A stretch of 64,000 nucleotides of DNA from JAUZOB01 sp963692465 (GCA_963692465.1 OY829943.1:1736001-1800000), one strand, 5' to 3'; shown: positions 36,152-46,323, counted from the first letter of the stretch. Notes: generated by a model from the letters alone, not told the origin. Made by a program: numbers and translations.

Positions 36152-39100
36152 TTAAAAGATAATATCAAGACCTAATGTGTAACCGGGAGTTAGCGGAACC
36201 GTCCCGGTACCGAAACTTACTTGTTCCGGATCTTGTCCATGTAATTTTCTATCGGCGACTAAGAAAAGATTGCTCCCTTCCACCCGAAGGTTTAACTGTT
36301 TTACATGTAATTTATTACAGATTGATTTACTCAACATATGACGAATAACAACATTCCGCAAGCGAAGAAAATCCCCAGAAGCGACTCTCAGATCAGACTT
36401 ATTATACATTGCCCACAAATTATCGCCAATGTTAACCTGTCTTCCACCAGCACCAAAATATTTGATCAAAAGAGCATCGTCAGACAACACCGGAATATTT
36501 GTATATTTTTCATCTCCGGGATTCTGCCAACGATCAACAAATTGATCAGACATATTTTGTTGTGGCTGCGGCAATTTCTGTCCTGAAGAACTATATAAAT
36601 TATTAAGCCAGACTTTTGATCCCAGACTAAAAGAAAAGAATAGGTTTAGACTCCAACTTCGATAACGGAAATCTGAGGAGAATCCACCATTCAGATCCGG
36701 TTCCCTGTTCCCGATGTACTTAAATACCTGAGCATACATTTGATCCTTCGTCATCCCCGCTTTTTCATCAATATTAAGGATAATAGGACACCCTTTATTA
36801 TCAAGTCCACCAAACTGATAAGCATAAAAACTTCCAACCGCTTTCCCGTCTTGGATAAGATTTCCTGAGAGATAATCATTATAACTGTATTCGCTCGATA
36901 ATCCGGAACGAGTTACCTTATTCGTATTTCTATAAATGTTAGCAGAAAGGCTCCATGTAAAATTTTTAGAACGAATAACATCTCCATTCAGAGCTGCTTC
37001 CCAACCCTTATTCTCAAGATCTCCCCCATTCATTGAGACCGATCTCATTCCGGTCGTAGTATCAACTTTTCTTACAATAATTTGATCTGACCCAAGTTTT
37101 TTATACAATTCAAAAGTTCCTGAGAGCCTGTTTTTAAAAAAGGCAAAATCCAGTCCCAGATTGTAGGCTTCTGTTTTTTCCCACCTCAACTGGGGATTAG
37201 GAATTCTTACGAGATAAGAGTTGTACTCATGGGAAGTTCCATCCATCGTCCCTTCTTTGACAATAAGATTAGGGGTCTGATCAGCAGAAACATTTCCCTG
37301 AACTCCGTAAGACATTCTTAAAGCTAAAGTGTTTATATTCTCATTGGCGGCAAACCAGCTCTCATTATGAATATTCCAACGAGAAGAAACAGACCAAACC
37401 GGGAGGAAACGATATTTCGGATCCTGTCCGAATTTATTTGATCCGTCGGCACGAACATTTGCATTTAAAGAATAACGATCATCGTAGCTATAAGTAAACG
37501 TGGCATAATAAGAAATGAAGTTACTCAATTGATCTGTAATCTTATCAGGATTACTAAGCAACCATTCTTTATATTGGGGATATTCATCCGGATCTATTTT
37601 CACAAAATTCTTTCCTCTATCCGGCAAATATCCTCCCTGATAAGAGTAAAGGCCATCGTATTTAGAAGACCGAACCTCTGTTCCAACAATTCCACTAATA
37701 TCATGTTTCTCATTAAACGCTTTTCTATAAGCAAGCGTATTTCTAACAGTATAAGACAGCGAACGCGTATTATTGCTTTGGTATATCCCCCCAAACGGCA
37801 TTGTACTGTTCTTTTTCATATTCTCGTCGAAAGGATTCCAATCAGCTAAATCCGTACCCCGAAGAGAAGCAATATAATATGTTTTGTCATTAGTCCATGA
37901 TTCATCGTTTGTGTTACTGGTATTTACCCCAATAACTGCATTATAGGTAAGCCATGAATAGAGTTTATAATTAAAATTCGCATTAAAGTTAAAAGTTTGC
38001 ATTTTAACCGTATGTCCGGAATTTTCAATTTCATTTTTCACATTATAGGTAAGAATACCCTCGTCTGAAGCAGTTTTATTATAAAAGACTTCGTTCCCCT
38101 GATTATCATAGCAAGGAATTGCCCGGGAAGTATTATAAGCATATTCATAGGCATCAACAGAAGAATGAAGATATTCTTTATCATTATAAGCACCACGAAG
38201 TTGAAGTTCCAGATTCATTTTAGGATTAAGCTGGAAACTCAATTTGGTCATTGCATTATAATTTTTCACTCCACTTCCTTTAACCGTTGCCTGGCTATTT
38301 GAATAACCCCCGGAGAAGTAATAATTCGTTTTATCATTTGCCCCCGAAATCGAAACGGAATGTTTCTGAGTAAAAGCGGTACGAAAAAGAATATCAAACC
38401 AATTCGTATTCATCTCTTCCATTCCCTTAACATTACTGGCAAACTGGTCCTGTGTTATATTTTTTTGGAATAAATTATAAAGTGCCCCTTCGTACGCAAC
38501 AGAAGCAGGAGCCATATTATAAACCAGCCCTCGTTGATAAATTTCTTTAGAAACTCCTATTCGTTCCTGCGAATTCATCAAATGAAGAATATCGTAAGAA
38601 GGGGGTGTATCTAAAGACAACGTGGTACTATAATGGACGGAAGGAGCTCCTCTTTTTCCCTTCTTAGTCGTAATCACGATGACTCCATTTGCAGCTTTGA
38701 CACCATAGATTGCAGTAGCAGAAGCATCCTTCAAAATATCAATTCGATCAATATCTTCAGGATTAATGCTTGAGATTGCATTCCCGATCAGGTTAATATT
38801 ATCCGGATTATTCAATTCTTCCGCCGTTATCGGAACCGGGTCATCCAGAATAATTCCATCTACAACCCATACTGGCTCTCTATTTCCGGAAATTGAAGAA
38901 GTTCCTCTAACTCTAATTTTAGGTGCAGCTCCAGGAGTCGATGTATTATTAAATACGGCAAGTCCGGAGACCTTCCCTTGTAACATTTTATCAACAGTCA
39001 ACGCACTTCCCTGATCAAGATCTTCGCCACGAACCGTTACAATGGAACTTGACAACTTCCGTTTCTCCATTACTTGGTATCCGGTGATAACAACTTCATT

Positions 39101-39733
39101 CAGCTTTTGTCCAAATTGCTTCAGAACAATATTGATCAAACGATTATCTTCAATTTTTACATCTTGCGGCTTATACCCCATGTAAGTGAAACGTAAGACT
39201 TTTACAACAGAAGACAATAAGAGTTTGAATTTTCCATCCGGCCCAGTAACCGTACCTTCTCCTGATCCACGGCAAACGACACTCACCCCGGGAAGAGAAA
39301 CTCCGGAAGAATCAGTCACAGTTCCGCTTACTTGTACTCTTTTCTTGTCCTCTTTTGGAACAACCCGCTTCTCAACAGCAACAGGAGGAAGAATGATAAT
39401 ATGACTATTCTGGATCTTATAACTGTATTTTCTACCCAAAACCCGATCAAGAGCATTCTCTAACGTAGAATTTCGAATATCAACTGAAATACGTTCATCC
39501 GAATTAATGTCCGATTCTTTATAAAAAACCTTACATTTTGACTGAGACGCAATCGAATTCAACACAATTCGCAAAGACTGATTCTGACATTTCAGATTAA
39601 TACCGCTCAATAAACCGGCTTTACTAACAGATGGGAATAACAGACATATCGTACATAGCAATAAAATACTCCTGCGACGAACAATTCCCACGTCCCATCT
39701 CCAATAGATAGGCCTTTTAAAAATTCCACACAT
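36152..39733 (-). CDS. SusC/RagA-family TonB-linked transporter with STN signalling domain
   Basis: A 1193-residue outer-membrane transporter. After an N-terminal hydrophobic signal (about 21-39) comes an STN domain (about 45-110, NSIASQSKCKVFYKE, NSTLENALDRVLGRKYSYKI). Next are a carboxypeptidase-regulatory-like domain (about 130-210), a plug with DIDRIDILKDASATAIYGVK, and the barrel ending in IIF. The STN domain means the transporter can signal through the FecR protein encoded just upstream to the sigma factor, so the locus senses its own substrate. RagA/SusC proteins import oligomeric nutrients such as peptides or glycans. Confidence 0.95.
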   Translation of the reverse strand: MCGIFKRPIYWRWDVGIVRRRSILLLCTICLLFPSVSKAGLLSGINLKCQNQSLRIVLNSIASQSKCKVFYKESDINSDERISVDIRNSTLENALDRVLGRKYSYKIQNSHIIILPPVAVEKRVVPKEDKKRVQVSGTVTDSSGVSLPGVSVVCRGSGEGTVTGPDGKFKLLLSSVVKVLRFTYMGYKPQDVKIEDNRLINIVLKQFGQKLNEVVITGYQVMEKRKLSSSIVTVRGEDLDQGSALTVDKMLQGKVSGLAVFNNTSTPGAAPKIRVRGTSSISGNREPVWVVDGIILDDPVPITAEELNNPDNINLIGNAISSINPEDIDRIDILKDASATAIYGVKAANGVIVITTKKGKRGAPSVHYSTTLSLDTPPSYDILHLMNSQERIGVSKEIYQRGLVYNMAPASVAYEGALYNLFQKNITQDQFASNVKGMEEMNTNWFDILFRTAFTQKHSVSISGANDKTNYYFSGGYSNSQATVKGSGVKNYNAMTKLSFQLNPKMNLELQLRGAYNDKEYLHSSVDAYEYAYNTSRAIPCYDNQGNEVFYNKTASDEGILTYNVKNEIENSGHTVKMQTFNFNANFNYKLYSWLTYNAVIGVNTSNTNDESWTNDKTYYIASLRGTDLADWNPFDENMKKNSTMPFGGIYQSNNTRSLSYTVRNTLAYRKAFNEKHDISGIVGTEVRSSKYDGLYSYQGGYLPDRGKNFVKIDPDEYPQYKEWLLSNPDKITDQLSNFISYYATFTYSYDDRYSLNANVRADGSNKFGQDPKYRFLPVWSVSSRWNIHNESWFAANENINTLALRMSYGVQGNVSADQTPNLIVKEGTMDGTSHEYNSYLVRIPNPQLRWEKTEAYNLGLDFAFFKNRLSGTFELYKKLGSDQIIVRKVDTTTGMRSVSMNGGDLENKGWEAALNGDVIRSKNFTWSLSANIYRNTNKVTRSGLSSEYSYNDYLSGNLIQDGKAVGSFYAYQFGGLDNKGCPIILNIDEKAGMTKDQMYAQVFKYIGNREPDLNGGFSSDFRYRSWSLNLFFSFSLGSKVWLNNLYSSSGQKLPQPQQNMSDQFVDRWQNPGDEKYTNIPVLSDDALLIKYFGAGGRQVNIGDNLWAMYNKSDLRVASGDFLRLRNVVIRHMLSKSICNKLHVKQLNLRVEGSNLFLVADRKLHGQDPEQVSFGTGTVPLTPGYTLGLDIIF

Positions 39734-39805
39734 AGAATTGCAACATTGATTATTTATTAATACTCCCTTATATTTCTAAAAAACAACAAAGCGCTAAGTC
39801 TTAAC

Positions 39806-40987
39806 TTATTTATATATAACATATACCGATCCCTTCTTTTTCCACTTAAAAGAATAAGTTTCTCTAAACACAGATAATATCTCATCAATACTCTCATGAT
39901 CAAACTGTCCTGAGAACTTTTCAAGATCAAGAGAGCTTATCCGATTTTCTATCTTAACACCATACCAACGTTCCAACGATGTTTTAATCTTAGAGAAAGG
40001 TTCTGCATTAAACAAAAGCAGACCATCTTTCCAGGCCACAACAGAAGAAATATCAGCGGGTGAAATCTGGAGAACCCGATCCCTTCGATTAAAAGTTCCC
40101 TCATTTCCTGGCGTTAGCATAGAAATCGCGTGAGAATCATTTTCATTTTTATAAAGAGCAACAGAGCCACTAACCAAGGTGGTCGTATTTAAAGAATCAG
40201 CAGCATAAGCTGAAACATTAAAACGGGTTCCTAAGACCTTTACTTGTAAACCATTTGTTCCAACGACAAAAGGCCGTTTTACATCTCTTTTTACTTCAAA
40301 GAAAGCTTCTCCTACAAGCTTTACAGCTCTTTTATTAGAGGGGAAAATCACAGGATAGCGAAATTCAGTTTCCGAATTAAGATACACTTTGGTTTCATCA
40401 GACAATTCGAGACAGAACCGCTTCCCTTTAGGAACAATCAATCGATTATAAGAAATCATGTTGGAATTACTTATCCGATATTTCGATCCTGATTTTGATT
40501 GTAATACAAAAGCTCCATCCTGATAAACGATTTTCCCTTGCCCTGATTTATCCGTTAATTCATAAACCGTCCCATTTGTAAGTTCGAGAATAACATTGGA
40601 AGATTGCGCCACTTCAGGAAATTCGTTCTTCGTCTTTGCATCAAACGCTTCATTTGTTCGAATCATCTGATACCAAAAGGCACCTACTCCTATCAATATC
40701 AACAAAGATGCAGCAGCGCCCCATTGAACAAAGGTTCGGTTCATTATTTTGCTCTTCTGTGCCGGTTGCTGTTTTATCCAGGAATGAAAGGCCTTCCACC
40801 CTTTATCAGGATCAAAAGATTTTTCATTTTCTATTCTTACTGACATCTCATATACGAGTTGAACCTGCTTGAAGTATTTTCTATTTACAGGATCTGCTAT
40901 CCAGCACTCAAGCCAACGAATTTCATCATCAGTTACCTGATTTTTAAAATAACGGTTCAATAATATCTCAATATTTTCACTCTCCAT
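39806..40987 (-). CDS. FecR-family anti-sigma factor
   Basis: A 393-residue inner-membrane regulator. An N-terminal cytoplasmic part (about 1-85) precedes one membrane helix (WGAAASLLILIGVGAFWYQM). A periplasmic FecR domain follows (IVPKGKRFCLELSDETKVYL, VKLVGEAFFEVKRDVKRPFV, VKVLGTRFNVSAY), then a C-terminal DUF4974-like domain that meets the STN domain of SusC. It controls the sigma factor at 41161. Confidence 0.95.
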   Translation of the reverse strand: MESENIEILLNRYFKNQVTDDEIRWLECWIADPVNRKYFKQVQLVYEMSVRIENEKSFDPDKGWKAFHSWIKQQPAQKSKIMNRTFVQWGAAASLLILIGVGAFWYQMIRTNEAFDAKTKNEFPEVAQSSNVILELTNGTVYELTDKSGQGKIVYQDGAFVLQSKSGSKYRISNSNMISYNRLIVPKGKRFCLELSDETKVYLNSETEFRYPVIFPSNKRAVKLVGEAFFEVKRDVKRPFVVGTNGLQVKVLGTRFNVSAYAADSLNTTTLVSGSVALYKNENDSHAISMLTPGNEGTFNRRDRVLQISPADISSVVAWKDGLLLFNAEPFSKIKTSLERWYGVKIENRISSLDLEKFSGQFDHESIDEILSVFRETYSFKWKKKGSVYVIYK

Positions 40988-41160
40988 ATATCAGTAAAAT
41001 CTAAAAAGAAGACACTTCCCAATTCATACCCCCCTAAAAAGAGAGGGGATAAAATGTCATTTTATGAAAAAATCCAAACAAAACCTATATAGTTACCCGG
41101 TCCTACACTTTTCAAAAGCATAGGAAATCCATTACAAATTGCAAAAACGACCTGGATGAT

Positions 41161-41751
41161 TTATAAAAATTGGATAAGCAGTAAAAACATATAAATTTCA
41201 GGAGGAAGGTTCTTCCTCAAAATTCGATAAGCTCTCGATATCTGATTTTCTACTGTCTTAGAAGAGATCTGAAGTTTCTCTGCGATCTCTGAATAGCTCA
41301 TTCCCTGAAACTTACTCAACTCGAAGATTTCAAGACACCGAGGAGGTAATTTATCAACAGCTTTTAGCAACTCTCGCTTCAGATCCTCATACTTTGTACT
41401 ATCAGACGACACCTCTCCAAACAACTGTTCCCGATTCAACAATTCTTCCTGAAAAATTTTGAGGTGTTTTTTTCTCACAATCTCTGCCTTCAGTCGATTC
41501 AGACAACGATTTTTCACACTCTGCAACAAATAAAAGCGTAATGATTCTTGGATTGTTAACGTTCGACGTTTTATCCAAATATTACAGAAACATTCATGAA
41601 CAACCTCTTCAGATAATTCCGAATTCCCCAAAAAAGCATAAGCATAACAGCACAAGTCTTTATAATATGCTTTAAAAACATCTTCATAAATACTGCTATC
41701 TCCAGCTTTTAATCCTTGTATTTGTTCTTTATCTGACAACAGAAGGGGCAT
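41161..41751 (-). CDS. ECF-type sigma factor (FecI-like, SusCD-linked)
   Basis: A 196-residue sigma-70 family protein. Region 2 is in YKDLCCYAYAFLGNSELSEE and VVHECFCNIWIKRR. Region 4 is LPPRCLEIFELSKFQGMSYS then EIAEKLQISSKTVENQISRA. With the FecR and STN-bearing SusC it completes a trans-envelope signalling chain that turns on the transport genes at 31220-39733. It is separated from FecR by 173 nt. Confidence 0.95.
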   Translation of the reverse strand: MPLLLSDKEQIQGLKAGDSSIYEDVFKAYYKDLCCYAYAFLGNSELSEEVVHECFCNIWIKRRTLTIQESLRFYLLQSVKNRCLNRLKAEIVRKKHLKIFQEELLNREQLFGEVSSDSTKYEDLKRELLKAVDKLPPRCLEIFELSKFQGMSYSEIAEKLQISSKTVENQISRAYRILRKNLPPEIYMFLLLIQFL

Positions 41752-41770
41752 CTTTGTTCTAAAATGTGTT

Positions 41771-41778
41771 CAAAAATA
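41771..41778 (-). promoter_or_regulatory. Candidate -7 element of the SusCD-linked sigma factor gene
   Basis: The reverse strand reads TATTTTTG, 19 nt before the start at 41751. No -33 element at normal spacing. Confidence 0.3.
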
Positions 41779-42162
41779 GATAAAAAAGAACAAATTGATT
41801 ATAAAAACATTCTTATTGTATTATATTATTAATGTTCAACAATCAATTGGATAATAATAGTTCTTTACTGTAAATAGATCCTGCGATTTTCACAAATAGA
41901 TTATCTGACACAAATCAACACAATGGCCTTGGTAAATAATCAAATATCCGAGCCTTAATTAGATGTCAAAATACAGATAACACAAGATTATCAAATTATA
42001 TCAAAAACACATTTACCGAATCAGTACATATACCAACAAACAATAGGCAACTCATTCTGTTAGGTAAGTATTTATACCAACAGATTAGAAGCTTCTTTCT
42101 ATGAATACTTTAAATTTTACATTACAATGGCTATAAAAGAACACAGGAAGGTCTCTTTCGTG

Positions 42163-42170
42163 TATATTTG
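42163..42170 (+). promoter_or_regulatory. Candidate -7 element of the transsulfuration gene
   Basis: TATATTTG fits TAnnTTTG, 34 nt before the ATG at 42205. No -33 element seen. Confidence 0.33.
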
Positions 42171-42204
42171 GGGCACACACGGTTTAATTTTTTAGTATCA
42201 AGGG

Positions 42205-43347
42205 ATGAAATTCGAAACAAAAGCAATTTGCATTGGTCAGGAAGCAGACCAATCGACAGGAGCAACAATTGTTCCTATTTATCAAACATCAACATTTACT
42301 CAGGAAGAAGTGGGGAAACACAAAGGATACGAATACTCCAGATGTGGAAACCCAACAAGGACAGCACTCGACACTTGTCTTGCTTCTTTGGAAGAAGGAA
42401 AATTCGGATTAACCTTTTCTTCAGGGTTAGCCGCAGAACATGCAGTTCTTTCAATGCTCCGCCCTGGAGATCAGATTATTGTTCCCGAAGACATGTATGG
42501 CGGGACCTACCGTCTTTTAGCCGACATCATAAAGCCAACGGGGGTCATTGTAACCTTCGTCGATTTTTTAGATCTTAAAAACATCGAAAATGCGTTTACT
42601 GCAACGACCAAACTCATATGGGTTGAAACCCCGACAAATCCATTATTAAAGATCTTTGATATTGAAGCAATCGCTGAAATCGCCCATAAAAAAAATGCTC
42701 TGGTTATAGTCGACAATACGTTCTTATCTCCCTATTTTCAGAAACCGCTACGATTTGGGGCCGACATTGTTGTTCACAGTACAACCAAATACATCAACGG
42801 ACATTCAGATGTTATCGGAGGAGCAGTTATTACGAGCGACACAGATCTTTACGAAAAAATAAAATTCATACAAAACACTACGGGAGCCATTCCCTCTCCT
42901 TTTGATTCATGGTTAACACTGAGAGGATTAAAAACACTTGCTGTCAGGATGCGCCAACATGAAAAGAATGCAACTCAAGTTGCACATTTTCTCAAAAAAC
43001 ATGAAAAAGTTGTTGAAGTCTTTTATCCGGGACTTGAAGATCATCCGAATTATCAAACAGCATTAAAACAGATGACCGGGTTCGGAGGTATCGTATCTTT
43101 TAAAATTAAAGGAGGACTTAATGAGGCAAACCGATTCTTCAAGAATCTAAAGGTTTTCTCGCTGGCCGATAGTTTAGGTGGGGTTGAATCCTTAGCTAAT
43201 TATTCAACGTTAATGACCCATGAGTCTTACCCTGCAGATCTAAAAAAGAAAATCGGAATAACCGACAATCTGATACGACTATCTGTCGGGATCGAACACA
43301 TCGACGATTTGATCGACGATTTAAAAAATGCATTAAGCTTTATCTAA
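42205..43347 (+). CDS. Cys/Met-metabolism PLP enzyme (cystathionine gamma-synthase/lyase type)
   Basis: A 380-residue fold-type I PLP enzyme. YSRCGNPTRTALDTCLASLE is the tetramer-interface/phosphate region. LIWVETPTNPLLKIFDIEAI and VIVDNTFLSPYFQKPL with the PLP-ring Asp170 follow, and the PLP lysine is Lys195 in HSTTKYINGHSDVIGG. The C-terminal SLGGVESLANYST is shared by cystathionine gamma-synthase, gamma-lyase and methionine gamma-lyase, so the exact reaction cannot be decided from sequence alone. Monocistronic with a terminator. Confidence 0.9.
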   Translation: MKFETKAICIGQEADQSTGATIVPIYQTSTFTQEEVGKHKGYEYSRCGNPTRTALDTCLASLEEGKFGLTFSSGLAAEHAVLSMLRPGDQIIVPEDMYGGTYRLLADIIKPTGVIVTFVDFLDLKNIENAFTATTKLIWVETPTNPLLKIFDIEAIAEIAHKKNALVIVDNTFLSPYFQKPLRFGADIVVHSTTKYINGHSDVIGGAVITSDTDLYEKIKFIQNTTGAIPSPFDSWLTLRGLKTLAVRMRQHEKNATQVAHFLKKHEKVVEVFYPGLEDHPNYQTALKQMTGFGGIVSFKIKGGLNEANRFFKNLKVFSLADSLGGVESLANYSTLMTHESYPADLKKKIGITDNLIRLSVGIEHIDDLIDDLKNALSFI

Positions 43348-43364
43348 AAATAAGATGTTTTCTT

Positions 43365-43399
43365 AAAGGAGCTTTCTTCAATAGAGGAAGCTCCTTTTT
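43365..43399 (+). terminator. Rho-independent terminator of the transsulfuration gene
   Basis: A 10-bp stem AAAGGAGCTT (43365-43374) with 43388-43397, then T residues, 18 nt after the stop. Confidence 0.85.
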
Positions 43400-43457
43400 A
43401 TTATCCAGAAACCTTCTTTTAACATCTTTGTTACACGATAGATCTGAGTAAATTAAT

Positions 43458-43495
43458 CTCTATCTGTCTAAACATATTAGACAGTAGGTATAGAG
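43458..43495. promoter_or_regulatory. Dyad-symmetric site upstream of the pentapeptide-repeat gene
   Basis: CTGTCTAA (43464-43471) and TTAGACAG (43477-43484) are perfect 8-bp complements around ACATA. A second pair, CTCTAT at 43458-43463 and ATAGAG at 43490-43495, encloses them with a 5-nt bulge. It lies 76 nt before the chosen ATG. Could be an operator or a leader hairpin. Confidence 0.45.
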
Positions 43496-43570
43496 AAAAT
43501 CAGAATGTATTTTTTACTTTTGAAACCCAGTGAAATAATTCAATTCCATCATGCAATCAGGAACGAAGAA

Positions 43571-44140
43571 ATGGGAAATTACATAGAGAATAAAGTCTTT
43601 GAAAAAATCAATTATTCAGAAAAAGAACTAACCAAAGGAGAATACGACAATTGTTCTTTTGTTGACTGTATCTTTTCAAATTCAGATTTATCGAACATCC
43701 CTTTTATAGAATGCAAATTCAATAATTGCGATTTCAGCATGGCAAAAATAAAAGGCACCGCTCTGAAAGACGTAAAATTCATACGATGTAAACTTCTGGG
43801 ACTGAATTTTAATGATTGCAACGACTTCTTATTAAGTGTCGAATTCGAAGATTCTCTCTTGAATTTTGCCTCATTCTATAAGCTCAAACTAAAAAACACA
43901 AAATTCAAAAATTGCAACCTTCAAGAAACCGATTTCACCGAAACAGACCTGACACGTTCTGTTTTTGATAATTGCGACTTGAGCAGAGCGACATTTGAAC
44001 ACACTGTTTTAGAAAAAGTTGACTTCCGCACTGCATACAACTACAACATTGATCCCGAAGAAAATCGGTTAAAGAAGGCAAAATTCTCAAGAGCTGGAGT
44101 TATTGGATTATTGAATAAATACGATATAGATATAGATTGA
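43571..44140 (+). CDS. Pentapeptide-repeat protein
   Basis: 189 residues from the ATG at 43571; a frame extension to 43505 is less likely. The bulk is A(D/N)LXX-type repeats such as CSFVDCIFSNSDLSNIPFIE, CKFNNCDFSMAKI, TKFKNCNLQETDFTETDLTR and SVFDNCDLSRATF, which fold as a right-handed quadrilateral helix. Cys and Phe dominate the inner positions. Relatives include McbG/Qnr DNA-gyrase protectors and many proteins of unknown role. No membrane segment or second domain is present. A dyad lies upstream, so the gene may be regulated. Confidence 0.88.
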   Translation: MGNYIENKVFEKINYSEKELTKGEYDNCSFVDCIFSNSDLSNIPFIECKFNNCDFSMAKIKGTALKDVKFIRCKLLGLNFNDCNDFLLSVEFEDSLLNFASFYKLKLKNTKFKNCNLQETDFTETDLTRSVFDNCDLSRATFEHTVLEKVDFRTAYNYNIDPEENRLKKAKFSRAGVIGLLNKYDIDID

Positions 44141-44211
44141 CTCCACGTTTACTCACTGGCTATATCCTATCCACCCCTTATTCAATAGGACCTTTCTACA
44201 TCACTGCAATA

Positions 44212-46323
44212 TCACCACTTTAAAGCATTCGAATCTTCACCTATAACAGGGAAAGCACTTATACGTAACCGGGCACACCCCATAGGAATCAATTCGACTT
44301 CCACTTCCGGCTGATTAGAAAACACAGGACTATCTTTTAATTCACCACAAAGAGAATATTGATCAATAGTCCACTCCGGAATCTGCTTTGCTTTCGCTTT
44401 GATGACCAAAGGAGCATCATCAATAGTGAAAGGGAAATTATTCTGTGGCCATGATCGCTTTTCGATCCGAAATGATCTTTCCGGATTTTTCACATCAAGG
44501 ATTAAGCCATAATTCCAGTCAGAAGCAGGATGAATCTCCCAGGAAGGCCACTTCTCCGTATCAGCCCCTTTCTGCCATTTCGAATCATAAATAGCAGTTT
44601 TATCACTGCTCTTCCGGATATAATTCTCTTTTATTTTCAAGGAAAAGGTCAATGGACCATAGTTAACGCTTGCACTATTGTGATTATCCTTCCACCTCTT
44701 CACTGTTATCGTCATTGGAAGCTTCAAAACAATCTGATCATTATTCGTCCAACTTCTTCTAATACACAAAGCTTTCCCAGGCTCAGCCTTAACATGAAAC
44801 CTTCTGTTATTGACCAAAACAGATGCGCTTTTACACCACCCCGGTACCCGGAGATAAAGAGGGAATTGCGTTGTTTGAGGCATTGATAAAGTAATGACAA
44901 TCTGATCATCAAAAGGATAATTCGTTTGCTCATCAAAAACAACCTCAGTGCCATTTCCTACTTTAATCTTAGCCTTACAGGCACTATACAGAGCAGCCAA
45001 TGCGCCATTATCCGGAGAAGCGAACCATAGGTTTTCAGTAAAATAGGGCCATCCCTGGGCATGATTATGCTGACAGCATCGACTGCTAAATGGATTCATC
45101 ATCAAAAAAGGACCACTATCCATTATACCCGGACTATGATCTTTATCATCACAAATAACCATATTGGGAGCCGTTAAATAATGCAGCGATTTAAAATCTG
45201 GCATTGTCGCTGCCGGATAAGTATTAAACGCAACATCTTCTACATGGTCGGCCCAAAACAAATCTCCTGTAATCCGAAGCATATTTTCATCAGAATTCAT
45301 CTGCTCTACAATCCCACAGGTTTCAATCGCCTGGCGAGGATCAGTATATCCAGGACGGGAAACTTCATCTCCACCAAACATTCCCCCGGGAACCTGTCCA
45401 AAATATTTTCTTACAATATTAAACACATCATACGATGCCTGAAGATCCTTCTTATTCTTACTTATCTGATAGTAGGTTGCTGGCTCTCTAAACCCCTGCG
45501 CTACATTAACATTATGCCAGTCTGGTAATAAATCATACCATTGGGGATTATTCTTTTGTGGATGGCTTCCATTCTTTGTGATATTATTTCTTGATATCCA
45601 ACTCGTTGTACACCGATGTACTTTTTCTGCCAGATCAAGAAGCCAGTTTTCTCCGGTTTGATTATACAACCACAACACACTATAAAGATTATCTCCACCA
45701 CGAAGCCCTTGCCAGTATCCTTTTAAGAACTTATTATCCGGAACGGTGAGTTGATATTTAAAGTACCTCCCCATAAAATCAATGATAGCAGGATCATGAC
45801 TATATTCATAATAAGATTGCAGGCAATACAGCATAATCATATTGGCCCAAAAATCCTGATTCGGACCATCATTATTTACAGGACCAAAATCTCCATCTTC
45901 ACGCTGACTTCTCAAAACACCTTTAATCCAAACTTTAGCTTCCGCGATCATTTTCGGGTCGTTTAGAATATACCCAATATCAGCATATCCTTTCAACCAA
46001 TATGGGACCTCTTCCCATCCCCACTTACCCGTTCCTGAAGGAGAAAGCCATGCATTATCTTTTTTCTGCAACCATGCACTAATATCTCCCAGCTGTCCGG
46101 TAAGTCCGTCTCTTTGCCGATTTAGATACTCGTTAAGCCATCCCGAAGGAACGATTGTACCAACGGGAAGTTTTATATATTCTGATTGAATAAGTGGGGC
46201 TCTATTGCCTTTATAATAACGATTGGAAGAAAAATCAGGATCATTATCTTCCGCATGGACAAATTCAGTGAGCAACAACAATGAAATGAAGCACATCAAC
46301 ACTCTCAGAAGTTTATCTTTCAT
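44212..46323 (-). CDS. GH127-type glycoside hydrolase (DUF1680, beta-L-arabinofuranosidase-like)
   Basis: A 703-residue secreted protein with a signal peptide (residues 1-24). The (alpha/alpha)6 barrel carries residues matching the Bifidobacterium HypBA1 active site. Glu320 in MFGGDE is the likely acid/base, Glu334 and Cys336 in ETCG are metal ligands, and Cys416-Cys417 in SSRCCQHNHAQGWP provide the nucleophile and third thiolate. A beta-sandwich C-terminal part follows. It may belong to GH127 or to the related GH146. It is not next to a SusC/D pair or other carbohydrate genes. Confidence 0.85.
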   Translation of the reverse strand: MKDKLLRVLMCFISLLLLTEFVHAEDNDPDFSSNRYYKGNRAPLIQSEYIKLPVGTIVPSGWLNEYLNRQRDGLTGQLGDISAWLQKKDNAWLSPSGTGKWGWEEVPYWLKGYADIGYILNDPKMIAEAKVWIKGVLRSQREDGDFGPVNNDGPNQDFWANMIMLYCLQSYYEYSHDPAIIDFMGRYFKYQLTVPDNKFLKGYWQGLRGGDNLYSVLWLYNQTGENWLLDLAEKVHRCTTSWISRNNITKNGSHPQKNNPQWYDLLPDWHNVNVAQGFREPATYYQISKNKKDLQASYDVFNIVRKYFGQVPGGMFGGDEVSRPGYTDPRQAIETCGIVEQMNSDENMLRITGDLFWADHVEDVAFNTYPAATMPDFKSLHYLTAPNMVICDDKDHSPGIMDSGPFLMMNPFSSRCCQHNHAQGWPYFTENLWFASPDNGALAALYSACKAKIKVGNGTEVVFDEQTNYPFDDQIVITLSMPQTTQFPLYLRVPGWCKSASVLVNNRRFHVKAEPGKALCIRRSWTNNDQIVLKLPMTITVKRWKDNHNSASVNYGPLTFSLKIKENYIRKSSDKTAIYDSKWQKGADTEKWPSWEIHPASDWNYGLILDVKNPERSFRIEKRSWPQNNFPFTIDDAPLVIKAKAKQIPEWTIDQYSLCGELKDSPVFSNQPEVEVELIPMGCARLRISAFPVIGEDSNALKW

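Larger units (their letters stand above)
41752..42204. other. AT-rich intergenic region between divergent sigma factor and transsulfuration gene
   Basis: 453 bp. It holds a sigma-gene -7 candidate (41771-41778, reverse) and a forward -7 candidate (42163-42170). I see no conserved riboswitch core and no small gene with convincing coding character. Confidence 0.6.

Noticed and set aside
42100..42204. SAM riboswitch before the transsulfuration gene
   Set aside because: No SAM-I or other recognised aptamer core could be found in the leader.
42168..42578. 136-codon open frame overlapping the transsulfuration gene
   Set aside because: Out-of-frame shadow with a composition unlike real proteins here.
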